Source: Actinostola sp. cb2023 (lineage: Eukaryota; Cnidaria; Anthozoa; Actiniaria; Actinostolidae). From it: DNA of 64,000 nt. The notes below the pieces were generated by a model. The model saw only the letters and a program-made list of their open reading frames with translations. It had not been told where the DNA came from and did not search any database. Each line of letters begins with the position of its first letter. The first letter of the stretch is position 1. The DNA is taken from positions 75,001 through 139,000 of the forward strand of contig JAUJYZ010001501.1 in the NCBI GenBank assembly GCA_033675265.1, given 5' to 3'. Positions 34,986 through 47,201 of the stretch are shown in pieces. The position numbers and the translations under genes are program-made.

Positions 34986-35690
34986 TATAATATACTATCC
35001 ATAAAATGAATAGTTTGCTACATAAATTTAATAATAATATGCTTCAAAAATTAAGTAGGGTTGTTTATTTTCATGTAAACAAGATTCATTCCACAAACTT
35101 GTACATTCATACAAGGCAGAATGATGTTGTTGTTGTTATTTTTGACGTTATTTATACTCGATATGTATAATGAGCCGGAGACTCAAGGTGAATACATCCA
35201 AGAAGGGAGAACTATGTCAATAATGGATAAATATTGAAACTAATTGAAACTATAAATATGAATATTGAATAAATATTTTCTGAAATGATATCCGTTTTCT
35301 TTTTTCCCTCCACTTTATTTCTTCGAAGTAAAATAGAAAATAATCTACTGATAGAAAACATACCTTCAATGATAAACTGCAGGAGCAATGAGTAAGTTCA
35401 ATCGCTGCTTCGACAAACTAATGTTGACAGCAATATAACTCCGTTGAACTGAATTGCTGTCGATGTGAGCGCTGTGATATCTCGTTCAATTCTTACAAAT
35501 ATGATGTCATCATTGCCACATCTCAAAAAGACGTAACTTTAACGCTTCCAGTAACAAGAACCACCGGTATTCGAGGAGAACCCCTGCAGATGTGATCAAA
35601 ATGTCCCTGTCGGTACCTGTTCAACAATTTCCTATCGATGTGCGGTAATGTTGACATCACATTTGTAAAATTCGTATCTTCACAATGAGC
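34983..35690. repeat. Duplicated block, copy B flank
   Basis: Matches 12785-13330 and the start of 13400-13870. The segment corresponding to about 13620-13815 is deleted at 35670. No gene. Confidence 0.65.
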
Positions 35691-37590
35691 AGTAGCATAG
35701 GCTCTGTTTCAGCTGTCACAACGAATTATTACTGATTATAACATTGCTATTGTCATTACCGGATTATTTCCCCTTCTAACCCTCCCTTCCAATAAGTTGT
35801 TGTTGTTCCAGATTGTTTTTACATTCAATAGCTAAGAGTTTCGGGACCCTGCTACTGCACATCCATTCCGCGCATCTCACTTTTGACTTTTGTTGAAGCT
35901 ACGGTCGTTTTGAAGTTTTATTCAAACATGATGTGAAGACAAAACCACTTCAACAGCTTTACCAGATATTTGTAACGCTTTTTGGCGATAAATCTTGACA
36001 TTTTGCCGATAACGTTAAATAATTTATTACGAAATCTATAAAACCATAAAAATGAGTACTTTTACGGTGTTATAGATTTCCTCTAACCGTTGAATTTATC
36101 CTTATACACCGACGCAGCCCATGTACTCGCTATTTTCCAATGATTTCTTACGAAATTTTCTCGTTGTTTGGTCAACTATCATTATATATAGTTCTTACAA
36201 AAACTGAATAAAGAGAAAATGAATCCCATCAGACCCAGTTGTTTCTAATTTTGAAATTTTGAATGATATACGCTCGTGATTCCAGTACTTTTTCCGTGTT
36301 CACCTAAGTGTTTCTATCAGAGCACAGAACGTGTTTAACGCGATTTCTAATGCTTAGAGAAATAACTAAAACTATTTTTCGACTAATGTCTTTATGAGGA
36401 TGTTTTATTCTGCTGAAAAGTGTGAGAAAACGCACGATGGCGAATGCAACCTCAACGAAATAAATCATGTCAAGTTCTAATCAACTTATATCACGATTAA
36501 GCGACTCAAAAACCTTTCTATTTTGAGAGAAAAATTTTTAGATTGTAATTAGTTTTGATAAATTAAAGTTACAGAGAGCCTGAATCCGGGTTAGCCTGCA
36601 AAATAAAGTGACTTTACTTTAAAAGCATTTTGAAGGGCTTTATTCTACAGAAAATAATAATAATAATAAAATAATAATTTTAACATGTTAATAAAGTTTT
36701 ATTATTATTATTATTAAGGTTACTTTACTTTAAAAACATATTTTGAAGGGCTTTATAGTTCTACAGAAAAATACTCAGCAGTGTAGTTTGAACCTCTTAT
36801 ATGAACTATATGAACTTGTAAACAGTGAGAAAAGCTGGTTTATTGTCAACGAATCGCCAAACGTTCTGAAATAATGGTGAACTTGATTAGTGGAGCATGA
36901 AGGCTGGTAGCCAAATTATATCCAAATATATTGTTCATATTTCTTTTTTCGCATTTATCGACTAGAATTTGTCAAAGATAGACTAATTATTATTTGAAAA
37001 AAACTTAATTTATTCGCAACAAAAATACAACAATTATAACATCAAAATAGAGACAAATAATAGAAACAAAAGTATCTGGTGTGGCGGGGGAAAAAACTTG
37101 CGCCCCACTTGACATTTTCCCCCTTGAGGAATTAGTGGCTTAAATAGTGATTTTTGTCTGGCACAGCTTAGAGTAAGAGAAAATAAAATAAACTTTCCTG
37201 CACTTTTGTAATGACTTTTTCGCTACGACCAAAGATGGATACACCTATTTCAAAAAACGTTGATAACAGTCGATCTGAATTGAATGATCTGAATCCTTTA
37301 AATTCACGTTAACCTCCGCCATATCTCGTTCGAACAGCAAGCGTGATTCCAAGCTTAAGGTCGAATGATCGAGTGAATTTCGCATGTTGCTAACGAAAGA
37401 CCCTCTGTTTCCCATAATTCGTCTTGATCTCAGATCATCCATTTCAGATCGCTCGTTGTCAACGTTTTAGAAATAGGTGTATCATTTGTTTTATAAGAGC
37501 CGCTACATTTATTTAAAATCAAAACATCTATTCGTATTAATTAGATCATCATTAAACATATGCCCGTATTAATCAGCAGTTTTCATCAGC
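35600..37590. repeat. Local tandem duplication, unit 1
   Basis: Matches 38140-40290 over most of its length. It carries its own MITE at 37239-37482 and an ATT microsatellite (36655-36715), both absent from unit 2. No coding frame. Confidence 0.7.
37239..37482. mobile_element. MITE of the TATACAGCTATTTC family (member 2)
   Basis: The ends ATACACCTATTTCAAAAA and the complement are inverted. The equivalent site in the other tandem unit (about 40175-40190) lacks it, so the insertion is younger than the duplication. Confidence 0.85.
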
Positions 37591-37671
37591 AACCAAAACC
37601 TCGGGAACTATACTTAAACCAGCTGCATACCGTATGCAGCTGGTTTAAGTATAGTTCCCGAGGTTTTGGTT
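37591..37671. repeat. Perfect 40-bp palindrome with one-base centre
   Basis: 37591-37630 is exactly complementary to 37632-37671 (arm begins AACCAAAACCTCGGGAAC). Confidence 0.9.
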
Positions 37672-37680
37672 AAATAATAA

Positions 37681-37830
37681 GGCTTATTACTCGGCGGGCT
37701 GCCTGTGGCACGCCGAGTTGAAAAATGGGCTTTCTTTTTCTTACGGCCAGAAATCGCCAACTGGGTACCAAAACGCATGCGCTCTGTGCCGCTGAGGAAA
37801 CCGAAGGTTCATTGCTCATTACTCAAACCC
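37681..37830 (+). mobile_element. Hairpin-headed repeat (member)
   Basis: Begins TTATTACTCGGC, closes with GCCGAGTTGAAAAATGG, and continues with GCATGCGCTCTGTGCCGCTG. The same order of elements occurs at 56053-56210 and 56225-56380. Confidence 0.55.
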
Positions 37831-38938
37831 GACGAGTAAACGCTTATAGAGCCTGTTGTTCAAATTCCAATCAGTTGGTTTGGTACTTTCAATATAAAGT
37901 TCATCCAGATCGATGCATGCAGCTTAGTTACAAAGTTTCGGTTTCATTTATTTGGCAAACCAACCTACGTCACAATCACGCCGCAACTGGATGTACTTGT
38001 TATGAGAAATACTTTGAGATAATGATAACATTTCTATAGTTTCTGAGCACATGATTGTAAAATTCCAGAACTCGAATATAAGTGAAGTGGCTAGTGTACA
38101 GGAACAGTGGTTTGGCGCCATATATAAAAGTATATAAACGTGTTATGCTTCCCTGTCGGTACCTGTTCAACAGTTTCCTATCAATGTGGCGTAATGTTGA
38201 CATCACATTTGTAAAATTCGGTCACCATGTCACAAATAGGCGTACAGCTTTCAGAAACAAGAACCACCTGGTTTGGTGCTGGTGGATACCTGTTCAACCC
38301 CAGGAAGCCCTCTGTTTTGACCAGAAACGTTAATGTATCATCCCACCAGACCGTATGGTTTCATCAAATCAGTGAACTGCAGGTTACGGCAAACGGTGAC
38401 CCAGCCCTGTGCTTATCTTCACAATGAGCAGTAGTATAGGCTCTGTTTCAGCTGTCACAACGAATTATTACTGATTATAACATTGCTATTGTCATTACAG
38501 GATTATTTCCCCTCCTAACCCTCCCTTCCAATAAGTTGTTGTTGTTGTTCCAGATTGTTTTTACATTCAATAGCTAAGAGCTTCGGGACCCTGCTACTGC
38601 ACATCCATTCGCGCATCTCACTTTTGACTTTTGTTGAAGCTACGGTCGTTTTGAAGTTTTATTCAAACATGATGTGAAGGCAAAACCACTTCAACAGCTT
38701 TACCAGATATTTGTAACGCTTTTTGGCGATATATAAATCTTGACGTTTTGCCGATAACGTTAAATAATTTATTACGAAATCTATAAAACCGTAAAAATGA
38801 GTACTTTTACGGTATTTTAGATTTCCTTTAACCTTTGAATTTATCAGTTATACACCAACGCAGCCCATGTAGTAGCTATTTTCCATTGATTTATTACGAG
38901 ATTTTCTCGTTGTTTGGTCAACTATCATTATATATAAA

Positions 38939-39430
38939 ACAATGGTAACAAAATTATTTAAAAGTGTCAATTGTATTTTAACAAACGTTTCGGGCATAGC
39001 CCTTCATCAGTGTGATCAACCGTTGTGTTTACACGTGATTATAATTAAAGGCGCGCGCGCTGACTAACAAGGATCGAATTTACAGTGAAATTGAAATTAA
39101 GAGTGTACAAGCTATAAATTTATATATAATGAAAATTAAAGAACTTCTAGTTCATTTTTTATGTCATTATAATGATAATCACTTTTTGTCCTATGAGTTT
39201 TGAAATTACATGATAAACCCTCATTGCCAAGTTTCTGCTATCACAGACAAATGGTGATCAATATTGTTTTCAGTTTTACGATTTATGATTTCAAATATGA
39301 CAACGTTTCTGAAAACAGGTGTATATTAAGCCATTCTAATTCCAAGTCGCTATAACGTTGGCGATTTGTGGCCATAAGAAAAAGAAAGCCCATTTTTCAA
39401 CTCGGCAGCCCGCCGAGTTATAAATGTCTT
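38939..39430. mobile_element. Insertion of about 490 bp in tandem unit 2
   Basis: Absent from unit 1 at about 36190. The right end is an inverted copy of the hairpin head (GGCAGCCCGCCGAGTTATAA). 39150-39410 is repeated in inverted orientation at 45190-45400. Contains a hammerhead-like motif at 38980-39010. Confidence 0.65.
38980..39010 (-). other. Hammerhead-like motif
   Basis: On the minus strand: CTGATGA, one extra A, GGGC-TAT-GCCC stem-loop, GAAAC, then GTTTGTT. Same order as at 22948-22975. Resembles motifs in Penelope-like elements. Confidence 0.45.
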
Positions 39431-40295
39431 TATAACTGAATAAAGAGAAAATGAATCCCATCAGACCCTGTTGATTCTAATTTTGAAGGATATACGGTCG
39501 TGATTCCCGAACCTTTTCCGTGTTCACCTAAGTGTTTCTATCAGAGTACAAAACGTGTCTAACGCGATTTCTAATGCTTATAGAAATAACTACAACCATT
39601 TTTCGAAAAATGAGGATTTCAGTTTTATTCTTCTGAAAAGTGTCAGGAAAACGCACGATGGCGAATGCAACCTCACGAACGAAATCATGTCAAGTTCAAC
39701 TGATATCACGATTAAGCGACTCAAAATACCTTTCTAGTTTGAGAGTAAAATTTTTAGATTGTAATTAGTTTTGATAAAGTTACAGAGGGCCTGAGGTGGC
39801 TTTACTTTAAAATCATTTTTTGAAGAGGTGAGCTTTATTCTACAGAATTCGAAAAGTACTTAGGAGTGTAGTTTGAACCTCTTATATATGAACTTGTCAA
39901 CAGTGAGAAAAGCTGGTTTAATGACAACCAATTGCCAAACGTTCTGAAATAATGGCGAACTTGATTAGTGGAGCATCAAGGCTGGTAGCCATATTATAAC
40001 CAAATATATATTGTTCATATTTCTTTTTTCGCATTTGTCGACTAGAATTAATCAACGATAGACTAGAGGAATTAGTGGCTTAGTGAATTTTGTCTGGCAC
40101 AGTTTAGAGTAGGAGAAAATAAAATAAACTTTCCTGCACTTTTGTAATGACTTTTTCGCTACGACCAAAGATGGCTAACGTTTGTTTATAAGAGCCGCTA
40201 CATTTCTAAGAAATCAAAATCAAAACATCTATTCGTATTAATTAGATCATCATTAAACATATGTCCGTATTAATCAGCAGTTTTCATCAGCTAGA

Positions 40296-40812
40296 TTGAT
40301 TCCAATAAACCTGGGCATTACTAACTACACCAATACACACTATTAGACACTCACTCTTTTGTTTTTTTTTTGTTTCTTTGCATCTAATACACACTGACAG
40401 CTAATTAGTAGAGTAGAGTTCCAATAAACCTGGGCATTACTAACTACACCATTACACACTATTAGACACTCACTCTTTTGCATTTTTTTTTGTTTCTTTG
40501 CATCTAATACACACTGACAGCTAATTAGTAGATTGATTCCAATAAACCTGGGCATTACTAACTACACCAATACACACTATTAGACACTCACTCTTTTGCT
40601 TTCTTTTGTTTCTTTGCATCTAATACAAACTGACAGCTAATTAGTAGAGTGATTCCAATAAACCTGGGCATTACTAACTACACCATTACACACTATTAGA
40701 CACTCACTCTTTTGTTTTCTTTTGTTTCTTTGCATCTAATACAAACTGACAGCTAATTAGTAGATTGATTCCAATAAACCTGGGCATTACTAACTACACC
40801 AATACACACTAT
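40296..40812. repeat. Satellite of about 116 bp, first block
   Basis: About 4.5 units containing CCAATAAACCTGGGCATT and GACACTCACTCTTTTG. The same satellite resumes at 43920. Confidence 0.9.
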
Positions 40813-41469
40813 AGTCCAGTCATCCTATGAAATTTTGGGATAACATTTCAAGTTTGGAACAAATTGCAACAGAAAGTTTCTCATCGCTATTCAACCAAGA
40901 TGGGTTACCTAAACAACATACTAAAAGTCCTCAAAAATCCCTTCCGTGGAACATGCCGAAAATTAGGATTAAAGATTTCGTGGTTTTACCACAGGGATCC
41001 CGCGTCGAGAAAAATAAATTATATTTGAAAAAATACCTTTATCCAACTTTTTTCTTTGAGTTTTCATTTCCAAGAAAAGAACCATATAATTTCTGTTGTG
41101 GTTGAAGTTACTTTATTAACACGAAAGTACTTGAGATTGCAGGGAAAATGTCCCTAATGCCATGACCCTTACCACAGGGATCCCAATACGTAAAAAATTG
41201 AATTTTCAATCAAAAAATCGATTTCCTGCTTTTGTGTTTGTTTATTTCTTGGTTATTCGTTGCGTTGTATAGCCATGACTAATAATAATCAACGATTGAA
41301 ATACAATAATGATAATAATTATGATATAATGACCCTAAAATAAAATATTATACTAGTCTAATCAGATCTAAGATAATAGAATCAAAACACATTGTTAGTC
41401 AAACTCGTGCAAACCACATGCATACATAAACTACATACATAAACTACGTATTCATACTACACTACATAC

Positions 41470-42520
41470 ATAAACCAAGGTCTGGCGTGCTGGAGTTAGA
41501 ACATCTTTGGCAATACAGCCGATCAGTCCAGGTAGTACTTCTTGCACGTACACCTGCAAGTGCTACAATCTGACTTGCAGCCATCTGATCATCTCAATTA
41601 GTATAGTGCGCTATGGGCTGGTGGTAAATTAGTTCGGAAAGGAAGTAGCTTCCCATCCGTTAAGTGCCATCCCCAGTCAACAGGCTATAGCTGTTCGCAA
41701 CATTTCCATTCCTGGATCTGGTAGTACACACATAGACTGTGGTACAAAATTCATCAGCAGCTGATGTGGGTGGAAGGCTTTCAGGTTGAAGAAATGACGA
41801 TCAAGTAGTCAGTTTGGCAAAAACCGGTGTATCATAGAGAGTCTAGGCTCTCCTCTTAACCATCACAGTAGAAACTAAAGTCAGAGAGAAGTGCTTCCTC
41901 TCCTGCCACAAAGATGTCTTCCTTAAAGTAGCTATACCCACTGGTCGATCAAAGATTTCTGCGGCTTATTGAAGGAATCTGCATGGAATTTGGTTCAATA
42001 TTTTTTAACGCTGATGCTTTGCCAATCCCATGGAGCCGTAATCGGTTGTGTCGCACCTTAGAATTGCATGCAGAAACAATAAGTTTCCAGTGCACACACT
42101 GGCACCTAGGGCAGACGTTATCCTCTTTATGTTCCATACTCTCTACGATACACCCGTTTATGCCAAAAGGTAGCCACTGGATCGTCATTTCTTCAACCTG
42201 AAAGCCTTCCACCCACATCAGCTGCTGATGCAATACCACAGTCTACGTGTGTACTACCAGATCCAGGAATGGAAATGTTGCGAACAGCTATAGCCTGTTG
42301 ACTGGGGATGGCACTTAACGGATGGGAAGCTACTTCCTATCCGAACTGAATTACCACCAGCCCATAGCGCACTACTTGAGATGATCAGATGGCTGCAAGT
42401 CAGATCAGGTAGCACTTGCAGGTGTACGTGACAGAAGTACGACCTGGATTGCTCGGCTGCATGTGGTACATGCAAAGGCCAAAGTTATTCTAACTCCAGC
42501 ACGCCAGACCTTGGTTTGGA
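41470..42520. mobile_element. Nested inverted repeat, 340-bp arms
   Basis: 41470-41808 and 42180-42520 are inverted copies (AACCAAGGTCTGGCGTGC; AGCAGCTGATGTGGGTGG) around 370 bp of unique DNA. An open frame covers the loop (minus, about 41949-42239) but matches nothing I recognise. Confidence 0.8.
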
Positions 42521-42715
42521 TAGAAGCTCTTTCTACTTAATTCATGCAACAAAGTTTTGCAACCTGCAACACCGAAAATTTTAATTTATTGCACAACAAG
42601 TTGCGCGAACGATGGTAATACGAGAAACAGCCTTTGCAACTGCTACGCAACAATGGGTATGAACAATGTTGCGCGACAAGTGTGTCCAATTTTGTTGCTC
42701 GTATTACTGCACCTT

Positions 42716-43121
42716 TAGAGAGATTTAGCAAACACGATGCGACGTGAGAACGCGACGTTAGATGACGAATATATCACATTTGGTCATTGCGTGACTACCG
42801 TGGCAACGTCGCGACGTCAAGTTCACGACGCCATTTCACTTATTCTTTTTCACGTCCTGGCCCCGGTTGCACGAAAGGTGAATAGCGCTATCCAACGGAT
42901 AAGTCTTATCCAACGGATAAGTCTTATCCAACGGATAAAATTGATGCAAATGATTTTTACAATAAATTTTAACCGTTGGATAAGATTTATCCGGTGGATA
43001 GGGCTATTCGCCTTTCGTGCAACCGGAGCCTGTACGACAACGGTCGTTTTCACAGTTATTCGTCAGCGCGCGCGCCGACCCTCTTTCACATCGCATCGTG
43101 TTTGCTAAATCTCTCTATTTT
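42716..43121. mobile_element. Nested inverted-repeat element
   Basis: AGAGAGATTTAGCAAACACG at 42716 onward and its complement ending at 43121. A further MITE sits in its centre. Confidence 0.8.
42853..43027. mobile_element. Innermost MITE, CCGGTTGCACGAAAG ends
   Basis: TIRs CCGGTTGCACGAAAGG with repeated ATCCAACGGATAAG inside (three tandem copies on the left). 175 bp. Confidence 0.8.
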
Positions 43122-43919
43122 TTGATTATGTCACTTTATCATTACATTAGCTAGATTGATATAAATATAACATTACTAATACACCAATTAGACACTATTC
43201 GTTAGCCTGCCTTCACTCTCTCTTGTTTTTTTTTAAATGATAGCCTGAAAACACTGACAGCTCGTATGAGTGGGAAGTAGTTACAATAAACCGCGGTTCG
43301 TCTAACTACACCAATACACACTATCACACTCACTCTCGTTTTGGTGTGTTTCTTTGCATAATACTGGTGACAGCTTCTTAGTAGAGTGACCATATAAACT
43401 CTGTACCGTATTACCGTTTCCCAATACACACTAAAACGACTCACTATTATCATTCTCAGTGTATTTCAATAGTTGATTCTTATTAGTCATTAGTGTTTAT
43501 TCTTAGCATAGACTAAATTTGGCTATACAACACAACGAATAACCAAGAAACAAATAAACACAAAGCAGGAAATCGTTTTTTTGATTGAAAATTCACTTTT
43601 TTTACGTATTGGGATCCCTGTGGTAAGGGTCATGGCGTAGGGACATTTTCAATACTGCAATCTCAAGTACTTTCGTGTTAATAAAGTAACTTCAACACTG
43701 ACAGCTAAAATAGTAGATATTGATAAATCGTGGGCAAATATAAAAATCAAAATAAAAACGGATAAAGGTACACTCACTATAATTTATTTTTCGACGTTTC
43801 TTTGCCTCTAATAAAAACACTGAAAGCTAATTAATCCCAATTTTCGGCCTGGGCATTACTAACTACCACCATTACACACTGAGGACTCACTCTTTTTTTT
43901 AGTTGTTTCTTTGTTTAGG

Positions 43920-45128
43920 TAAACACTGACAGCTAATTAGTAGAGTTGATTCCAATAAACCTGGGCATTACTAACTACACCAATACACACTATTAGACAC
44001 TCACTCTTTTGTTTTCTTTTGTTTCTTTGCATCTAATAAACACTGACAGCTAATTAGTAGAGTGATTCCAATAAACCTGGGCATTACTAACTACACCATA
44101 CACACTATTAGACACTCACTCTTGTTTTTCTTTTGTTTCTTTGCATCTAATAAACACTGACTGCTAATTAGTAGAGTGATTCCAATAAACCTGGGCATTA
44201 CTAACTACACCATTACACACTATTAGACACTCACTCTTTTGTTTTCTTTTGTTTCTTTGCATCTAATAAACACTGACAGCTAATTAGTAGAGTGATTCCA
44301 ATAAACCTGGGCATTACTAACTACACCAATACACACTATTAGACACTCACTCTTGTTTTCTCTTGTTTCTTTGCATCTAATAAACACTGACTGCTAATTA
44401 GTAGAGTGATTCCAATAAACCTGGGCATTACTAACTACACCAATACACACTATTAGACACTCACTCTTTTGTTTTCTTTTGTTTCTTTGCATCTAATAAA
44501 CACTGACAGCTAATTAGTAGAGTGATTCCAATAAACCTGGGCATTATATACTAACTACACCAATACACACTATTAGACACTCACTCTTTGGTTTTCTTTT
44601 GTTTCTTTGCATCTAATAAACACTGACAGCTAATTAGTAGAGTGGTTCCAATAAACCTGGGCATTACTAACTACACCATTACACACTATTAGACACTCAC
44701 TCTTTTGTTTTCTTTTGTTTCTTTGCATCTAATAAACACTGACAGCTAATTAGTAGAGTGATTCCAATAAACCTGGGCATTATATACTAACTACACCAAT
44801 ACACACTATTAGACACTCACTCTTTTGTTTTCTTTTGTTTCTTTGCATCTAATAAACACTGACAGCTAATTAGTAGAGTGATTCCAATAAACCTGGGCAT
44901 TACTAACTACACCAATACACACTATTAGACACTCACTCTTTTCTTTTGTTTCTTTGTATCTAATAAACACTGACAGCTAATTAGTAGAGTGATTCCAATA
45001 AACCTGGGCATTACTAACTACACCAATACACACTATTAGACACTCACTCTTTTGTTTTCTTTTGTTTCTTTGCATCTAATAAACACTGACAGCTAATTAG
45101 TAGTACCCAGGTTTATTGGAATTACTCT
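43920..45128. repeat. Satellite of about 116 bp, second block
   Basis: About ten units, most intact, some with small indels (TATATA insertions at 44548 and 44782). The last 23 bases (45106-45128) are an inverted piece of the unit (CCCAGGTTTATTGGAATTAC). Confidence 0.9.
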
Positions 45129-45164
45129 ATCAAAACCTTGGAAGCTACTTAAATCAGCTGTATA

Positions 45165-46370
45165 CCTTATTACTCGAGTTGAAAAATGGGCTTTCTTTTT
45201 CTTATGGCCACAAATCGCCAACGTTATAGCGACTTGGAATTAGAATGGCTTAATATACACCTGTTTTCAGAAACGTTGTCATATTTGAAATCATAAATCA
45301 TAAAACTGAAAACAATATTGATCACCATTTGTCTGTGATAGCAGAAACTTGGCAATGAAGGTTTATCATGTAATTTCAAAACTCATAGGACAAGAAAATG
45401 ATTATCATAGCTGGAAAGAGCTCGTTGAAATTAGTAAAAATGTGAAATTTGGAAATGATCGCTTCACAAATTGCGAAGACATGAATTTTCAAAAATCGAA
45501 ATTTTATATCAAAATCTTTGGAAATTTACGCTGGTAGGCAACTCTTGCCTCCAACAAAGGTTTTCATACAAAATTTCGAGTTTTGAAAATTCATATCTCC
45601 GCAATTTGTGAAGCGATCTTTTCCAAACTTCACATTTTTACTCATTTCAACCAACCATTGCTTTTGAGGCTATTTAAAAAATATATATATATAAATCTGT
45701 ATAAAACATTTATATTCGCCCGTCTTTTTTTGATGGGTTTCCTGTGGTAGAGCGAGCGCGCGCAATACGTATATATTATATTGGGCTTCCTGTGTTGAGT
45801 ACGGTATAATGTTGGGCTCCCTGTGCGCGTCCCGCGCGTCCCGCGCGTCCCGCAGTACATGTGTATATTGAAACCTTTGTTTCAATATACACATTGCTGC
45901 GGGCGCGTCCCGCAGGACGTACACAGGGATCCCCACATTATACATTTCTATGCACAGGGAACCCAACGTATCGCGCGCGCGCTCTACCACAGGAAACTCA
46001 TAAAAAAAGACGCGCGAATATAAATGTATTTATATTTATTATTAAATAGCCTCAAAAGCAATGGTTGGGCTGCCTGTGTTTCAACGAGCTCTTTCCAGCT
46101 ATGATAATCATTCTTTTGTCCTATGTCTCCTATAAGTTTTGAAATTACGTGATGAACCCTCATTATAATTGTATTTCGTAGAATTGTATTGAATTGTATT
46201 TCGTAGGTCCTACGAACATGCCTTTCTCATGGCTGCTACAAGTTACTGTATTTATTTCTGTTTGAGTAATCTGCTTTGTGTTTTATGTTAATACAACGAT
46301 AATTATCCTTTGTTTCATTTTACTATTTGCTCATTACATAGGACGTTTCTGAAAACAGGTGTAACTTATC
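45165..46370. mobile_element. Large imperfect palindrome of nested inverted repeats
   Basis: Outer arms (about 45250-45435 against 46075-46362) contain a hairpin (45430-45525 with 45560-45652) and a near-complete palindromic MITE (about 45655-46075, arms of about 205 bp, GGTTTCCTGTGGTAGAGCG). The MITE arms match the ends of the 59725-61740 element. Confidence 0.75.
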
Positions 46371-46479
46371 GATGTTTTCATTGAAATTGATGCTGTATTA
46401 ACAAACTACGTATCGACTTGCAACAATTGTTATATTTACTCGTAGTTTTTTCTCGAGAATTACTAAGCCATTAACACTG

Positions 46480-46574
46480 CGCTCTTCGCATGTGGAAATT
46501 CTGTATAAAGTAAATTAACATGATTTTAGATATCTACACAGAATTTGCACAGAATTTACACGGAATTTATACAG

Positions 46575-46605
<31 letters not shown>

Positions 46606-47201
46606 TAATATTAATAATAATAATAACAATAATAATAATAATAATAACAATAATATTAATAATAATAATAACAATAATAATAACAATAATAATAACAATA
46701 ATAATAATAACAATAATAATAATAATAACAATAATATTAATAATAACAATAATAATAATAATAATAACAATAATAATAATAACAATAATAATAATTATTG
46801 TTAATAATAATAATAACAATAATAATATTAATAACAATAATAATAATAATTATAACAATAATAATAATAACAATAATAATATTAATAACAATAATAATAA
46901 TAACAATAATAATAATAATAATAATAATAAATATTTATTTGTACCGCGCAAATTCAACGTGCGTTTTCAAATGCGCCTTACCGGAATCTATAAATAATCT
47001 ATAAATGAAATAATAAATTATTCTTAAATAACCAAAAAACTACTTCCTAACTATTATAATTTAATGCTATATATAAAATCTCTAATAATCTATGAATTTA
47101 CACGGAAATTACACGGAATTTACACAGAATTTACACGGGATTTGCACAGAATATACACGGAATTTACACGGGAATTACACAGAATTCGCACGTGCGAAGA
47201 G
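46480..47201. repeat. AAT/AAC microsatellite with inverted-repeat ends
   Basis: 46577-46932 is pure AAT with scattered AAC. It is flanked by an 11-bp minisatellite (ACACGGAATTT, ACACAGAATTT) and outermost by CGCTCTTCGCA and TGCGAAGAGCG. The poly-Asn and poly-Ile/Leu frames here are artefacts. Confidence 0.9.

Larger units (their letters stand above)
38140..40290. repeat. Local tandem duplication, unit 2
   Basis: Second copy of 35600-37590. It also carries the part shared with 13400-13870 (about 38000-38480). Interrupted by an insertion at 38939-39430. Confidence 0.7.
41103..43700. mobile_element. TIR element of about 2.6 kb with nested inserts
   Basis: Arms 41103-41300 and 43500-43700 are inverted copies (GTTGAAGTTACTTTATTAAC, CCACAGGGATCCC). 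It splits the 116-bp satellite; degenerate satellite units occur both inside (43140-43480) and outside the right arm. The interior holds further inverted-repeat elements listed separately. No transposase. Confidence 0.75.

Noticed and set aside
40827..41105. A 92-codon plus-strand frame beside the satellite
   Set aside because: It overlaps the ACCACAGGGATCCC repeat sequence of the adjacent TIR element and has no recognisable motif or splice context.
46520..46997. Long poly-Asn, poly-Ile and poly-Leu open frames on both strands
   Set aside because: They are direct translations of the AAT/AAC microsatellite and carry no other sequence.
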